Shown: in pieces, positions 34,866-47,119 of the stretch
How the letters are laid out: each line of letters starts with the position of its first letter
Position numbering within the stretch: the stretch's first letter is position 1
DNA from: Megascapheus bottae
Lineage: Eukaryota > Chordata > Mammalia > Rodentia > Geomyidae
Length of the DNA: 64,000 nt
Reading direction: 5' to 3'
Assembly: GCA_024803745.1 (NCBI GenBank)
Contig: JANJXV010000013.1
Coordinates: forward strand, 13,567,001 to 13,631,000
Made by a program: the position numbers and the translations under genes
The notes under the pieces: generated by a model
Database searches by the model: none
Told to the model about the DNA's origin: nothing
What the model saw: only the letters and a program-made list of their open reading frames with translations

Positions 34866-35438
34866 AAAAAATATTGACAGTCAATTTTCAACTTTGATCA
34901 AATCTATAGTAATAATAGTAGATTTTAAAAATTCCACAATTGTATCTTCTATTTCCATATGTATATTTTCTATATTTGGTTTTGCCTGTGCTCTAAAAAT
35001 AGGAATCGTGGGCCTCATACATACTAAAAAATTCTTACCATGGGCTGAATTGCCAGCCTAAATAATATTTTAAAAATTTTATAAATTTTATAAGGACCTA
35101 TTAGTTTTCTTACACTAAGAAAACATTTATTGAAAACTCTTCTAGATACTGTAGACATCACATTGTCTAAAAAGGAAAGTTGGGGAATCCTTGAATATAT
35201 ACAGCTTCTGTTTAATGGATGTATGTAGCCTTCTTAATGAAATGTATGAATTTGTCTTCAAACCATTTACAGCATTTTGGCCAGTTGGAAAAGAATGACT
35301 TTTATAGCATGATTAGTGTCATATATACAACACATTGATTAACCAAAACGATTGAACATTTGTGAGATTCAGAGAACATTCAAACCCTATTTGAAGGAAA
35401 TGAATTCATGTGAATTTGAGATTAATCATTTGCCAGTA

Positions 35439-37586
35439 CAGTTGTCCCTTGCTATAGCATAGTTTACTTATTGTGACTTCACTGTATCGTGGGTTAAAAA
35501 AATTAACTCTGTGTTGCCAAGTTTTTGCTATATTGCAGGATTTTGCTGTATAGTTATTTATATAATATTTATTATTTTAATTATTTTTGCCAAAACAATG
35601 TGAAATATTAAAATGTTAATTCAAACTTAAAAGAATATTAAAATAAAATATAGTATGTATTTTACTAGTGGGTGAATATTGTACTGTACACAATGGAAAT
35701 GTAGTACATAAGTTTGCCAACCTGAGATTGTACATGACATACTGTTGGCTGATGGAATGGAAGGTGACCAATCACATCACTATTCCAGTATCCTGGGCAC
35801 TGATTAGCTCAGTGACTGTGGCATTCATCTGTTTGCTCTCCTGTGCTGTGCCCATATATTCAGCATTTCTCCTTGTCTACTTCACATGGACACCTGATTC
35901 TTATGAATAGTGTTGTTCTGCAGTGTTAGGTTTTTGTGAAATTTTTGTAAAAATTTCCATTTATTTCAAGCCCTATGATGCCACCCAAATGTTCTGTGCC
36001 TCCTAAGGCTCTGGCTCTTTCCTAAAACATTAGAGGAAGATGTTTACCATCAGAGAAAATGTAGAACTTCTTGGCATGTTAAAGGAAGACAAAAGCTACT
36101 TGACTATAGGCCACCATTACAGGATCAACAAATCTATAGTTAGGTCTACAGCAACGATGATTTTTAACAAGATAACAAAGAGGTTGTAGTCTACATTGGC
36201 CCTGTGAATAAATGATTGCAGGAAGATACTGCTCGATACCAACACCACGTGGATGAAGGCCAAGAAACTTTATGATAATTTCGCAAAAAGCACTAATGTT
36301 CGCAATGGTGATGAGGATGAAATGAGGACAGCAACGCAGAAGCAGGTCCCTTAGTGCCTCTCCCACCAGGCCAATTCCATTCAGTGCTAGAAAGGACTGA
36401 TTTGACAAGTTTCAAGAGCATTTCTATGCATGGGCTGCCTTCCTTTGCAGATAAAACCAGAGCTAATGAGCATGTATTCAATTGATCACGTCCAAATCCA
36501 TCATCAAGGAAAGGGGCTATAAGTCTGAACAAATTTTTAACATGGCTTAGACAAAGTCAGCAAGAAGAAGATGAGGAGAGGAACAAGATTCACTATGGGT
36601 TGGAGTAGAAGAGGAGGTTGCCAGGCACAGTGGTTCATGCCTATAATCCTACCTACTCAGGAGACTGAGATCTGAGGATCTTGGTTCAAAGCCAGGCCAG
36701 GCTTTAAGAGTCTATGAGAGATTCTTATCTCCAATTAACCACTAGACAACTGGAAGTGGTGCTGTGGCTCAAGGTATTGGGTGATAGCCTTGAGGTGAAG
36801 AGCTTAGAAACTATGCCCACATCCAGGTGTAGGGTAGTAGCCTTGAGCTGAAGAGTCCAGACACAGTGTTGAATCCCCACGACAGACAGACAAAAAAAAA
36901 GAGGAGGTTGGCCTAACACTCGGTCATCTTGAAACAGTCGTCAGAATGCCCAAAGAACTTCAGTGAGTGGCTGAAGAATGGGACCCCTGCCCTGATGCTT
37001 TGTTCATTACATTTCATAAATACAATTGAGAGTGGAATGCTAGTTTATAAAGACCTTTTCACTGAAAAGAAAAAAACAGCACTAGAAACTCACAGTAACT
37101 ATGTTCATCACTTACATTTATACCTTTAGTGGAAATAGAAGTTACAGCTCAGGGTGAAGATACTTAACCACCTGATGAAGCACCTGATAAAGTGGTGCCT
37201 TTGGAAGAGCTGTAATGCTCTTCTTGGCTGTGCAAGTACATTCATCTCATTGTCATCACCTTTATTGCCACCAGTACTGTACAGCTACATAATGATCTTC
37301 ATCATTCAAGTTGCACCGTAGTATACTTCACTAGTGAGTACCCAAGTAGAATTTTATATATTATTAAAATTATGTAGGTTTAAGAATGTAGAGAATGTTT
37401 AAGAGCATATGAAGTGTTTCTAAGAGTGTGGGAAAAGATAATAAGAGTGGGAAAGGTTTATAGGAGACAGGAAAGGGGTTATAAAGTCTTATATATGTCA
37501 TAAATATGATGTTGCTACTTTGCAAATTTTCACCTGTGGGGGGGGCATGTGTCTCTGGAATGTAACTCCCATGATAGGGACCACTG
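35439..37586 (+). mobile_element. Tigger-like DNA transposon (pogo/Tc1-mariner), inactive
   Basis: Begins cagttgtccctt and ends agggaccactg, inverted ends that agree over cagt-gtccct, each flanked by TA as expected for this superfamily. Inside, on +, a broken transposase can be followed: MPPKCSVPPKALALS (about 35977), KMFTIRENVELLGMLKEDKS (36038, helix-turn-helix region), ADKTRANEHVF, and ERGYKSEQIFNMA (about 36510). Frameshifts and stops interrupt it. A SINE (36621-36900) accounts for 280 of the 2148 bases. Confidence 0.85.
36621..36900 (+). mobile_element. B1-Geo-Geo SINE inside the Tigger element
   Basis: Exact TSD gaggaggttg at 36611-36620 and 36901-36910. The Geo segment is duplicated (tagccttgaggtgaagagc, then tagccttgagctgaagagt). 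Confidence 0.93.
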
Positions 37587-37679
37587 TAATTTCAGTAATG
37601 GCTCCTCAAGCACAAGTAAACTTCTAATGCATTTTTAGGGAAATGACAGAAGAAATGATGTCTGGAAACATGGTTATTA

Positions 37680-37911
37680 TTATTATTTATTTTTGCTAAT
37701 CCTGGGTCTTGAATTAATGGCTTGGGTGCTGTCCCTGAGCCTCTTTGTGCTCAAGACAAGTGCTCTACCACTGGAGCAGTAGCACCACTTCCAACTTTTT
37801 CTGAGTAGTTTATTGGCAATAAGAATCTCATGGACTTTTCTGCTCGGGATCCTCAGATCTCAGCTTCCTGAGTAGCTAGCATTATAGACATAAACCACTA
37901 GTGCCTGGCTG
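37680..37911 (-). mobile_element. B1-Geo SINE
   Basis: Reverse copy missing some bases before the B1 box (tgctcgggatcctcagat). Confidence 0.85.
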
Positions 37912-37986
37912 GCTCAAAACCTTATTTTTGCTTAATATAATAGGAGCAGTGAATCTTTTCAGGTTGCTTGGCAGTTTCAGTTTTCT

Positions 37987-38191
37987 TTTTTTTTTTTTTT
38001 TTTTGCCAGTCCTGGGCTTGGGCTCAGGGCCTAAGCACTGTCCTTGGACTTTCTCAAGGCTTAGTACTCTACCACTTGAGCCTCAGCACCACTTCCAGCT
38101 TTTTTTTCTATGTATGTGGTACCGAGGAATCGAACCCAGGTCTTCATGCATGCTAGGCAAGCACTCTACCACTAGGCCAAACTCCCGGCCC
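37987..38191 (-). mobile_element. IDL-Geo SINE, young-looking
   Basis: Near-consensus; exact TSD cagtttcagttttct at 37972-37986 and 38192-38206. Confidence 0.95.
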
Positions 38192-38955
38192 CAGTTTCAG
38201 TTTTCTACAGAAGTATTTATTTCGTTTTTAATTATCAAACTTCACGAACATGAAGTTCACTTTGTAATTCTGTAGAAATGCAAATAAATTCTCCATCTAT
38301 ATACACAGAACAAATTGATCTCTTAAAAACATAGAAACCACCTCAGAATCATTGAAGAGAGGGTGTTAAACCTTAGGATAAAACGAAATCTAACTTCTGA
38401 CTGAAGTTAGCCAACCTCTGAGGTGTTGGTAAAGCCATTTGCAATACTCAAACTGAGATTGCTTCAGGCAAGTTCTGTGTATTAATGTATTTCCTGTAGT
38501 CTAAGGCAGAATGCTGCTAGTGAAGGAAGGATACAAAAGGTTACTGTGGCTGGAGAGAAAGAACAGGAAAAGAGTGTGGACTTTGAGGGCGGTTTCTTGC
38601 AGGACAAACAGAGTAAACATGGACATGTTGGCAGTTTCCTTGTTGTACCTAAAAGATTTTGCTATTTTTATTCTTCTAAGAAATAAAGTTACAAGGAATT
38701 AAATATAGTACTCAAGAAGGTAATGTTATGTGAGTGCCTTAGACATTTTTTAGGATATGTGTATTTGTAAATTTTCATCCATATAACTTTGAAAATGTAG
38801 CTTAATTCAGTTTTATGTTACTAGCTTTCTGTTTATTGCTATTGAGAGAGAAATGGTTACTATATATTTGAATGTTGTATATTTGCCAGGCTTGTCCTTT
38901 GACCAACCAGGGGAACTCATGCAGTAAAGTTCATTGGAATAAAATTGAAGGTTAT

Positions 38956-38959
<4 letters not shown>

Positions 38960-39009
<50 letters not shown>

Positions 39010-39013
39010 TGTA
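38960..39013. repeat. (GT)n microsatellite
   Basis: About 26 GT units with one A interruption. Confidence 0.95.
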
Positions 39014-39201
39014 TAATATCCTAGGGCTTGTATTCAGGGTATAGGTGCTATCCCTGAGATTTTTTTGCTTAAGTCTAGTGATCTACCATTTGAACCACAG
39101 CTTATGGACTTTCCTGCCTAGGCTGGCTTGGAACTGTGATCCTCAGATCACAGCCTCCTGAGTAGCCAGGATTATAGGTGTGAGTCACTGGCATCCAGTT
39201 G
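39014..39201 (-). mobile_element. B1-Geo SINE, diverged
   Basis: Directly abuts the GT repeat; linker region lost. Confidence 0.75.
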
Positions 39202-39840
39202 GTTTAATATTTTTACTTTATTTTTCTTTTTTCTGGCTCGTAGAGGTAGTTGAGAAATATATTTGGAAAAAGGAACGGTATAATCCCTCTACCCCCTAAT
39301 TCTTGTTGTGATTTGATTGTTAACGTTTTTAAACTGCATTAAAAGAAGAAATGATGATGGAATATAAGTAACTTGGTAAATTTGGCACTCATGAGGTGCA
39401 TAGATTTGCTAGATAGCCATCTTTTCATGGCTGTTCAAACATACCTTTCAAAAGAAAGAGCAAAAAGTCCTTGCCTATGCCTCCCCATTCTTATCCTTCC
39501 CAGGTCCTGTTTCTTTTAATTAGTTTAATGGTTAGAGTAGGATAAAATCATGGCATGAGAAAACAGAAATTTAGAATTGTGGTTTTGAAATTTTCATATG
39601 TAATGTGTCAAGCTCAAGCTACATAGTGAATTTGAAGCTATATATATAATGAGACTTTGACTCTTGAGGGGAGAAAATAAAAAGTAGAACAGTATCCCTG
39701 CTGTGTAAAGTACTCAGTTTTCTTTATTCACTTTTGAGTGGCTGATCCTTCTTCCCAAATATGAACACACACACACACATATACACACACACACTCCCAA
39801 ATTTAACTAGAGGTACTGGATAATATTGGAGTCATTTATC

Positions 39841-40016
39841 ATCCGGGCATGGTGGAACACCATTGTAATCATAGCTTCTTGCAAGACAATGACTTTGAGC
39901 CAACTGTAGTAAAGTTAGCATGACCATAGCTCAAAAACAAGAACAAAAGAACTAATAGAGCACTTGCCTAACAAGTTGGAGGTTTCTGAGTTCAGTGTCC
40001 AGACTGAGGAGGAGGA
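39841..40016 (+). mobile_element. B1 plus ID fragment
   Basis: gggcatggtggaacaccattg..., then agagcacttgcctaacaag... gagttcagtgtcc. Confidence 0.55.
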
Positions 40017-40111
40017 AAGCTGTACATTTGCCAGTTTGAATCTCTTGTCATTCTTCAGTTCTGGAAAAATTTTTGTCATTATTTTTGCAAATTTTCTTTA
40101 ACTTTTTCTTT

Positions 40112-40184
40112 GGTTATTGCTGGGTGTTAAACTTAGGGTCTTATACATGCAAAGCAAATACTGTAACACTGAGAGCTCAGCAAT
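40112..40184 (-). mobile_element. ID-type remnant
   Basis: tgctgggtgttaaacttagggtc... cactgagagctcag. Confidence 0.6.
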
Positions 40185-40316
40185 TATTTTTTAATCTGCT
40201 TCTTAAAATTTTTTTTGCTTTATCTTGGAAATCTCAATCTGTTATCTTAACTAATTGTTCTCCGAACCCTCTTTCTCCCTGAATTTTATGGCCTGAGCAA
40301 TGGATTTTTTCAATAG

Positions 40317-41440
40317 CTACAGAAGAGAGTTAACTTGCCAAGTTCTTGAGTGGATATATGTCCTGCATAGGTCGTGTGGCAGTCTCTTATTCCCCATCAC
40401 AGGCAGTCCCACCTGTTCCATTCCATCAGCCTTGACTACTAGTTTCCTCCCAATGGTGGTTACGGAGGTTGGGGCTGAGAGTGGCTTCATGGGAGGATGA
40501 CCATGACTGGGTCCAAGGAACCTCACTCCTTTAGCTCTTACAGCTGGAGGTGACTCCAGAATTACAGGGTTGTCGATTCCTCCCAGGACCTTGGCCTTGG
40601 AATTAGCTACTTCAGCTTTGATTTCCTGCAGCAGGGATTCTACCTGCTCCTTGACTTGGACAGGGTTGATAAAACAAATGCAGTTCTTGATCTTCTTTAT
40701 TTCACTTTGTCTATGGACATTGCCTTTGTCATGTGTCAGGTGGACTGTGATATATATGTGGTCTTTCAATGCTGCCCTGGCTGCTATGTCAGAAATAGCC
40801 CCCATCGGCAAGAGACTAGCATCTTGGATCTTTAAGTTTCTTCAAGAGCTCACTGAGGTCTGAGACACCCAGGAACATGAGGCTAGGAAGTCCTGAACCA
40901 GATGTTGTATTTTTAAAAGTACTCTTTGGGGGCATTATCTAGGAGTACACTGGTGAGGCACATTCTTTTATCTGCTATGGGACAAGGCACTTGGCACTCT
41001 TCTTTGCATAGACTGCCAGAGTGCAGAGACTGAGGGCACTAGTGGTCTGTTTGCTCAGGTTCACTATCACTGGGGCCAGAAATTACCAGAACTACCAGAA
41101 ACTACTAAAATGACTTCCAAAAGATTTAAAGTTTTCTCAAGAGTCTTAGGAAGCCACATAGTTAGGCATGGTAATCCTACTGAAACCACTGGTGTCAAGG
41201 TTGAATATGTTAATCTAGCATGTGCATTTTACTGCAAGAAGCCTTTAGAAATATGGGGCCCTGGGCTATGCCGCTGCCCACAGGACAACACTATGTATTA
41301 AGCTAGGAAGCTGGGGCCTGGAGTGGCACTCAAGGTTACCTGAGCTGTGCAGCCACAGAATGTAGCTACTTACCCACTGACCTTTCACTAGATATGCTCC
41401 AGCCCAATCACCTTCTGTCGTTCAGGGCCTCTCAGAACCT
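40317..41440 (-). pseudogene. Retrocopy-like segment, parent gene not recognised
   Basis: About 1.1 kb with coding-like composition and no SINEs, unlike its surroundings. The longest open part is 164 codons on the minus strand (40317-40811), with pieces such as AISDIAARAALKDHIYITVH, VKEQVESLLQEIKAEVANSK and GRKLVVKADGMEQVGLPVMG. Further upstream on the minus strand (40830-40940) are readable fragments, MPPKSTFKNTTSGSGL and VSDLSELLKKLKDP, in other frames, so several frameshifts are implied. No introns or promoter are seen, which suggests a processed pseudogene. I could not name the source gene. Confidence 0.45.
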
Positions 41441-41477
41441 GGAGATCCCAGACCCCAAGACGTAGCCAGCTCACTTA

Positions 41478-41553
41478 GCATGGGGCTTGAACTCTAGGCC
41501 TGGGCGCTGCCCTACCTCTGGGCTTGGGTGTTGCCCCTGAGCTCTTCAGATAA
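41478..41553 (-). mobile_element. Geo-Geo fragment
   Basis: cttgaactctaggcctgggcg is repeated in altered form as cttgggtgttgcccctgagc after the junction ctacctctgg, the same duplication seen in B1-Geo-Geo copies. Confidence 0.65.
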
Positions 41554-41579
41554 GATTTTTTGACCCTATGGTTGGTTGA

Positions 41580-41800
41580 TCAGATCTCAGGAGACTGAGA
41601 CATGAGGATTAAGGTTTGAAGCCATCCTCTACAGACAAATCTGTGAGACTGTCTCCAATTAAGCAGCAAGAAGATAGAAAAGTGAGCCAGGTGCAGGTGG
41701 CTCCCGTCTATAATGTCAGCTGCTTAGGAGGATGAGATCTGAGGATTGCAGTTCGAAGCACACCTGGCCAGATGAGCTTGTGAGACTTTTATCAGAATAA
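41580..41800 (+). mobile_element. Two B1-type halves in tandem
   Basis: Unit one cagatctcaggagactgagac (41580-41680); unit two ggtgcaggtggctcccgtc (41687-41800). Confidence 0.7.
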
Positions 41801-41802
41801 GT

Positions 41803-42242
41803 TGTTTTTTCTTTGTACCAGCACTGAGCCTTTCACTTGTGCTTTGGCTTTTTCTCAGGTCTAGTGGCACTCTTATCACTTTGTGCCTCACCTCCACTTC
41901 CAGCTTTTTTTTTTTTTTTTTTTTTTTTGCCAGTCCTGGGCTTGAGCTCAGGGCCTGAGCACTGTCCTTGGACTTTCTCAAGGCTAGAGCTCTACCACTT
42001 GAGCCTCAGCACCACTTCGACTTTTTTCTATGTATGTGGTACTGAGGAATCGAACTTGGGTCTTCATGCATGCTAGGCAAGCATTTTAACCACTAGGCCA
42101 AACTCCCGGCCCTCACTTCCAGCTTTTGCTGTTTGATATTAAGAGTTCCATAGACTCTTCTGCCTGGGCTGACTTCAGAAGTCTTCAGATTTCAGCCTCC
42201 CGAGTAGCTAGGATTGTAGATATAAGCCATCAGTGACTGGTT
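41803..42242 (-). mobile_element. B1-Geo SINE split by a younger IDL-Geo
   Basis: Outer Geo half at 41803-41908 and B1 half at 42114-42242. Confidence 0.85.
41909..42113 (-). mobile_element. IDL-Geo SINE nested in a B1-Geo
   Basis: TSD cacttccagctttt at 41895-41908 and 42114-42127, copied from the host SINE. Confidence 0.95.
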
Positions 42243-42494
42243 AATACATTTATCTTTTTTTAAAGGCTTTTAATTTTTATTATAAAGGTGTGATACTACA
42301 GAGGGGTCAGGGTTATATAAGTCAGATAAAGAGTCAGATAAAAAGAGTACATTGACTTTTTTTAGTGATCATACTTTCTCTAGATTTCTGGATATTTTCA
42401 AGGACATACATGTCTGTGTATATACATATTGGATATAAATGCGGTCTCCACACTTATGTGTTTTACTTCTGTATGTTCCTCCAAATTATTATTA

Positions 42495-42724
42495 ATATTT
42501 TTTGTGGGTCATGGGGCTTCAACTCTGGGCACTGTCCCTGAGCTCTTCATCTCAAGGCTACTGCCCTGCCCTTTGAGCCATAGCTGCATTTCCCATTTTC
42601 TCGAGATTAATTGGAGATAACAGTCTCTCTTTTTCTATGCCTGGCCTGGCTTTGAACTGTGATCCTCAGATTTCAACCTCCTGAGTAGCTAGGATTACAG
42701 CCATGAGCCACTGGGCTTGGCTTT
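42495..42724 (-). mobile_element. B1-Geo SINE
   Basis: TSD tccaaattattatta at 42480-42494 and 42725-42739. Confidence 0.92.
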
Positions 42725-42739
42725 TCCAAATTATTATTA

Positions 42740-43960
42740 TTATTATCATTATCATCTCTTTGGGTGTTTAATTTGAAGGCTTGATGGTTTTATTTAGACC
42801 TTGGGTCCTGGTGATTCAGGCCCTTTAATAGCTTTCCAGAACTGAGGAGAGCCCACTTACTTGGAAGCACTGGGTAAAACATATTGTCTGGGAAGCTCTG
42901 ATTTAAAGGGATAGGACTGAGCTTAATTTAGATTACGGGTCATAAAGAACCCTTTGAAATCAAGTATTTTATTAATGATGAACACCTTGATGATACCTTG
43001 TGACAGTACCATGTTCAATTAAACAGGTACTGTTTACTGTCCTCCCTTCTCCTTTCCCCTTCTTTCCTCTACTGTCCATTTCCCAGTCACCTACATGTCT
43101 TCTATAATACAATTTTCTGGAGAAGGCCTACCAGCATTGCGGTGAGGATAGTAAACAGATACCCACAGTCACTACAAAAAGGAAATACTGGTAAAATGCT
43201 TTAGATTTCTTTTCCAGAGTATCATGTGCCAAATAACAATGTTTCATCCAGACTCTAGCCACACACACAAAATTATACACTATGAAGCATAGATTGTAGT
43301 AGGTTATCCAATCCAGGCTTGTGTGATTGTATACTGTGTTGTTTATGCAACAGTGAAATTTCCTAACAATGCATTTCTTAGAACCTAATCTTCATCCTTT
43401 AGGAACTTGAAACAGGAACTGCTTTTTCTTCCTTGTGATTCACTGTCTTCTGCTTTACTTCCCCTACTGGCCTTAGTGCCCATGCATTATTCCTATGCCA
43501 GTCACTTAGAGACATCATTTCACTTACATGTAATATATTACAATAGTCTGTTTGTACTTTCCAGGAACAGTTCAAGTGTCATCTTGTCTTAGGGTTTTAT
43601 TACATCCTCACCATTGCTCTGTCTGGCTTTGCTAGCTCTCCATTGTGTTCCAGTTGAACCTATTTGCTTCTTTCATATCACTCACCGTCTTTTATTTTGC
43701 ATAGTTTCTGATATGTGTTAAATGCTTGGTAAGTGTTAATTGAATGATCGATTTTGAAACCGATAAATTTACATGGTTTCTAAAACCTTTTTCTTTTAGT
43801 ATAACTAAAACCTCATATTTAATAACAGCTTCAATTTTAAAGTACTAAAAGTATGTGTGTGTATATATACACATGTATATAATTTAGCAGAATTATATGT
43901 GTAGTCTTTATAAACTAAGAAATGTGAACTAAACATTAAATAAATAAATAAACAAATATA
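42740..43960. other. 1.2 kb unique intron sequence
   Basis: No repeat or coding match recognised. Confidence 0.55.
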
Positions 43961-43970
43961 TTTCTTGAGT

Positions 43971-44305
43971 TATAGTGCTGAGGATAAAATCCAGGGCCTC
44001 TTGAATATTAGACAAACATTCTACTACTAAGCTGTATCCCCAGAAATACTTGGCGTGCGTGTGTATGTGTGTGTGTGTGTGTGTGCGCGCATGTGCATGT
44101 GTGTGTGTATGTGCATGTGCATGTGTGTGTTGGAATTGACTTTTGCATTTTTGCTCATGACTGTGCCCTATTACTTGAGCTGTGCTTCTAGTTCAGCATT
44201 TATTGGAGATAAGAGTCTTGGACTTTTCTGCTGTGGGCCAGCTTTAAACTGTGATTCTCAGATCTCAGTCTTCTTACTATCTAGGATTACAGGCATGGTA
44301 CTTGT
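43971..44305 (-). mobile_element. ID remnant, (GT)n and B1-Geo remnant
   Basis: ID-like reverse unit at 43971-44045, GT/GC repeat at 44053-44130, then a shortened B1-Geo at 44131-44305. Confidence 0.65.
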
Positions 44306-44353
44306 TTTAATAAACTGTTAGCTCAGTGTTATTAGTTCAAATAAAAATTACTT

Positions 44354-44546
44354 TTTTTTTAAGCCAGTCTTGGGCTTGAGCTCAGGGCCTGAACCCTGTC
44401 CTTGGATTTTATTAAGGCTAGAGCTCTACCATTTGAGCCTCAGCACCACTTCTGCCTTTTTTCTATGTATGTGGTACTGAGGAATTGAATCCAGGTCTTC
44501 ATGCATGCTAGGCAAGCACTATACCACTAAGCCAAACTCCCGGCCC
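44354..44546 (-). mobile_element. IDL-Geo SINE
   Basis: Complete; tcaaataaa repeated on both flanks as TSD. Confidence 0.9.
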
Positions 44547-44811
44547 TCAAATAAATACTTTTTATTGGCTTGAACATTGGAATTTAGTTGTTAAGGATTA
44601 TAAACAAATGGTTTCTTAAGTCAAACTTTTTGGGTTAGATGCAAAATTAAAATGCTATTCTTCAAAGGATCTAAAGTAGCATAAACAGATCATATATAAA
44701 ACAAAACAAAGTTGTTTGGAAGTCTGTATTATATGCAGCAAGGTGATAAGCAGAGAGAAACAATCCATACTAGTCATTAGAGCAAAAAGACTATGGCATA
44801 TGGCATTCAGG

Positions 44812-44897
44812 TTTTGTATTTTTTGTCCAAGAATAGAACTTGATACTTGTTCTTATTGGCTAATGTTCTGCCATTTGAACCATACCTCCAGCCCCCA
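44812..44897 (-). mobile_element. Geo/ID remnant
   Basis: caagaatagaacttgatacttg... gccatttgaaccatacctcc. Confidence 0.5.
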
Positions 44898-45082
44898 GTG
44901 TTTTTTTTTTAAAAGACATTCAGTATTAGTTACTGTTGTAATATTGTATACCAGTTACTAATTACTGGGACCCTCTTGGACCCTCTTTGGCTCATTTGCC
45001 TCAATTATTTGCCTGTTTGCCATAAACACTACACTTAACCTTCAGTATTTTCAGATTGTAGGCATTAGAAATCTTGATTCTT

Positions 45083-45269
45083 GGGGCTGAGAATGTGGCT
45101 TAGTGGTAGAGTGCTTACCTGGCATGCATAGTAGCACACAAACAGAAAAGGCCAGAAGTGGTGCTGTGGCTCAAGTGGTAAAGTGCTAGCCTTGAGCAAA
45201 AGAAGCTTACGGACAGTACCCAGGCCCTGGGTTCAAGCCCAAGCCTGGAAAAAAAAAAAGGAAAAGAAA
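45083..45269 (+). mobile_element. IDL-Geo SINE
   Basis: Exact 16-base TSD agaaatcttgattctt at 45067-45082 and 45270-45285. The end of the ID half is shortened (box B region missing). Confidence 0.93.
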
Positions 45270-45339
45270 AGAAATCTTGATTCTTTGTTATAAATGCGTC
45301 CCTAGAAAATAAGAATCTTCTAAATTTTGAATATTGCCT

Positions 45340-45500
45340 GGTTATTAGGAATATAGTTTGAATTTTAACTATGCTTAGTGGTGAAACCTTGGGCAGTTTA
45401 CTTAATTATCCTGTACTTTAGCTTACCAATCTGTAAAGCAGAATAATAACATGTGGAGTTGTTGCTTGTGTGCTTTCTCATGAGTAAACACTTTATAGTA
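45340..45500 (+). repeat. MIR-like remnant
   Basis: aaccttgggcagtttacttaa... taccaatctgtaaagcagaa. Confidence 0.5.
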
Positions 45501-45654
45501 AAATAAATGTTTGGAAACTCTAAGACAAAGCAACATGGTGTCCATGTCTGAATGTCTGTACCAAATATCCACTTGAAGAGCAGTGAAATTAGAACTGTCA
45601 TGAAAACAATAGCATGAGAGAATGCTTTTGAGTATGTTTAAATTTTATTTATTT

Positions 45655-45765
45655 ATTTGAAATAGGTTCTCAGTGTGGAGCTCAAGCTGGCATGAGTTTG
45701 TGATCCTCTTGTCATAGCCTCTAGAGTGATAGAATCATGGAGGTTTGTTACCATACCTAGCTTGG
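45655..45765 (-). mobile_element. B1 monomer
   Basis: gaaataggttctcagtgtgg... catacctagcttggg. Confidence 0.65.
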
Positions 45766-45837
45766 GTCAGTTTTTAAATTGGGAACATTGAATTTGTGCT
45801 CACAGTTTAGGCAACTATATCTTTGTTTACAAATATT

Positions 45838-45905
45838 TCATCTTCCCTCCTTCCTTCCTTCCCTCTCTCCCTCCATCCTTCCCTCCCTCTTCCTCCTTTT
45901 CTTCT
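45838..45905. repeat. (TTCC)n/(CTCC)n repeat
   Basis: cttccttccttccctctctccctcc. Confidence 0.9.
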
Positions 45906-46021
45906 GTCTCTTCCATTATTTTTCTTCTCTGGTTCCTCTTTGACTTTTAGGTTAAGAGCAGTTTGCTCATTAATCTACTTCCAAAAATATTTTCTCATTT
46001 TGGGCATTGATTGCTCATATT

Positions 46022-46508
46022 AATAATTTTAGCACCTTGGAAGGCTGATATCAAAAGGATTGTGGCCTAAAAGCTGCTGGACAAAAAGTGCAGTAGACCC
46101 CATCTCAACAGAAAAAGCTACCTATGGGGCATGTGTCTGTCACCTCTCACCTATGTAAGGTGTGTTCATAGAAGGATTATAGTCCAGACTAGCCTCAGCA
46201 AATCCAAGACTCTATCAAAATAACCAGTGGGTCAGGGATGTAGCCCCGTTGTTGAGTGCTTTCCTAGCACACATGAAGCTATGGGTTCGATTCCTTGGTA
46301 CTACTTACACAGAAAGAGCCGAAAGTGGCGCTGTGATTCAGTGGCAGAATATTAGCCTTGAGCAAAAAGTGTCCAAGGACAATGCCCAGGCCCTGAGTTC
46401 AAGCCCCGGGACTGGCAAAAAAAAAGAGGGGGAATAGGGGACTGAGGTTGTGGCTCAGGCACAGCACTTACGTAGCAATTGCAAGGCTTTAAGTTGAAAC
46501 CCATAAAA
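46022..46508 (+). mobile_element. B1-B1 pair, IDL-Geo and ID fragment in one direction
   Basis: Two diverged B1-like units (46022-46122, 46123-46225), a complete IDL-Geo with box B ggttcgattcc (46228-46432), then an ID-like piece (46436-46508). Confidence 0.75.
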
Positions 46509-47119
46509 CGTTTTTCTGACTCCTAAACAATGATTAAAGCAAAATGAGACCACCCTTCTTCAGTTTATTTCTCCATTAATCCATACTGTTGATGGTTTTT
46601 GTGTTTCTGTATTTCATATCATTTGAATGTGTTCTTGTGAATTAAATTTGGCACATTCCAAATAACTTTTGTATCTCTGTATTTTCTGTTAAGTTCTTGA
46701 GCTATCATATTGAGGAGATTAAAGTGTGAATATGCTTAATTTTGTTATCTTTTATGTTGAGTATTTCTAAACCTCTAGCAAATTTGAAAGAATATTACAG
46801 TTAATACTCAAATACTCTTCTCTATATTCTAACATTTAGTGTCTTTAAGATATTGCTTTATTTAATAGCTATCCATCTATTAATCTTCCTACTTCTATTG
46901 ATTTATCTTGTTTTTAGTGCTTTTTGAACTATTTTGTGGAAATTTTAGCCTCAGGCAAACACACGAATGCCTGTCACTCCCCAGTCTTGATGTCTAAGCT
47001 GGCCATCAGTACCATTAAGAGCACTTGGTGCTCCGAGTCTGTTTCATGGGCCCTGGCTCCTATGCTTTGTCTTTGAAAGGTCTCCTTTCCACCTTTTAAT
47101 ATTTCAAATACTTTCTCCT

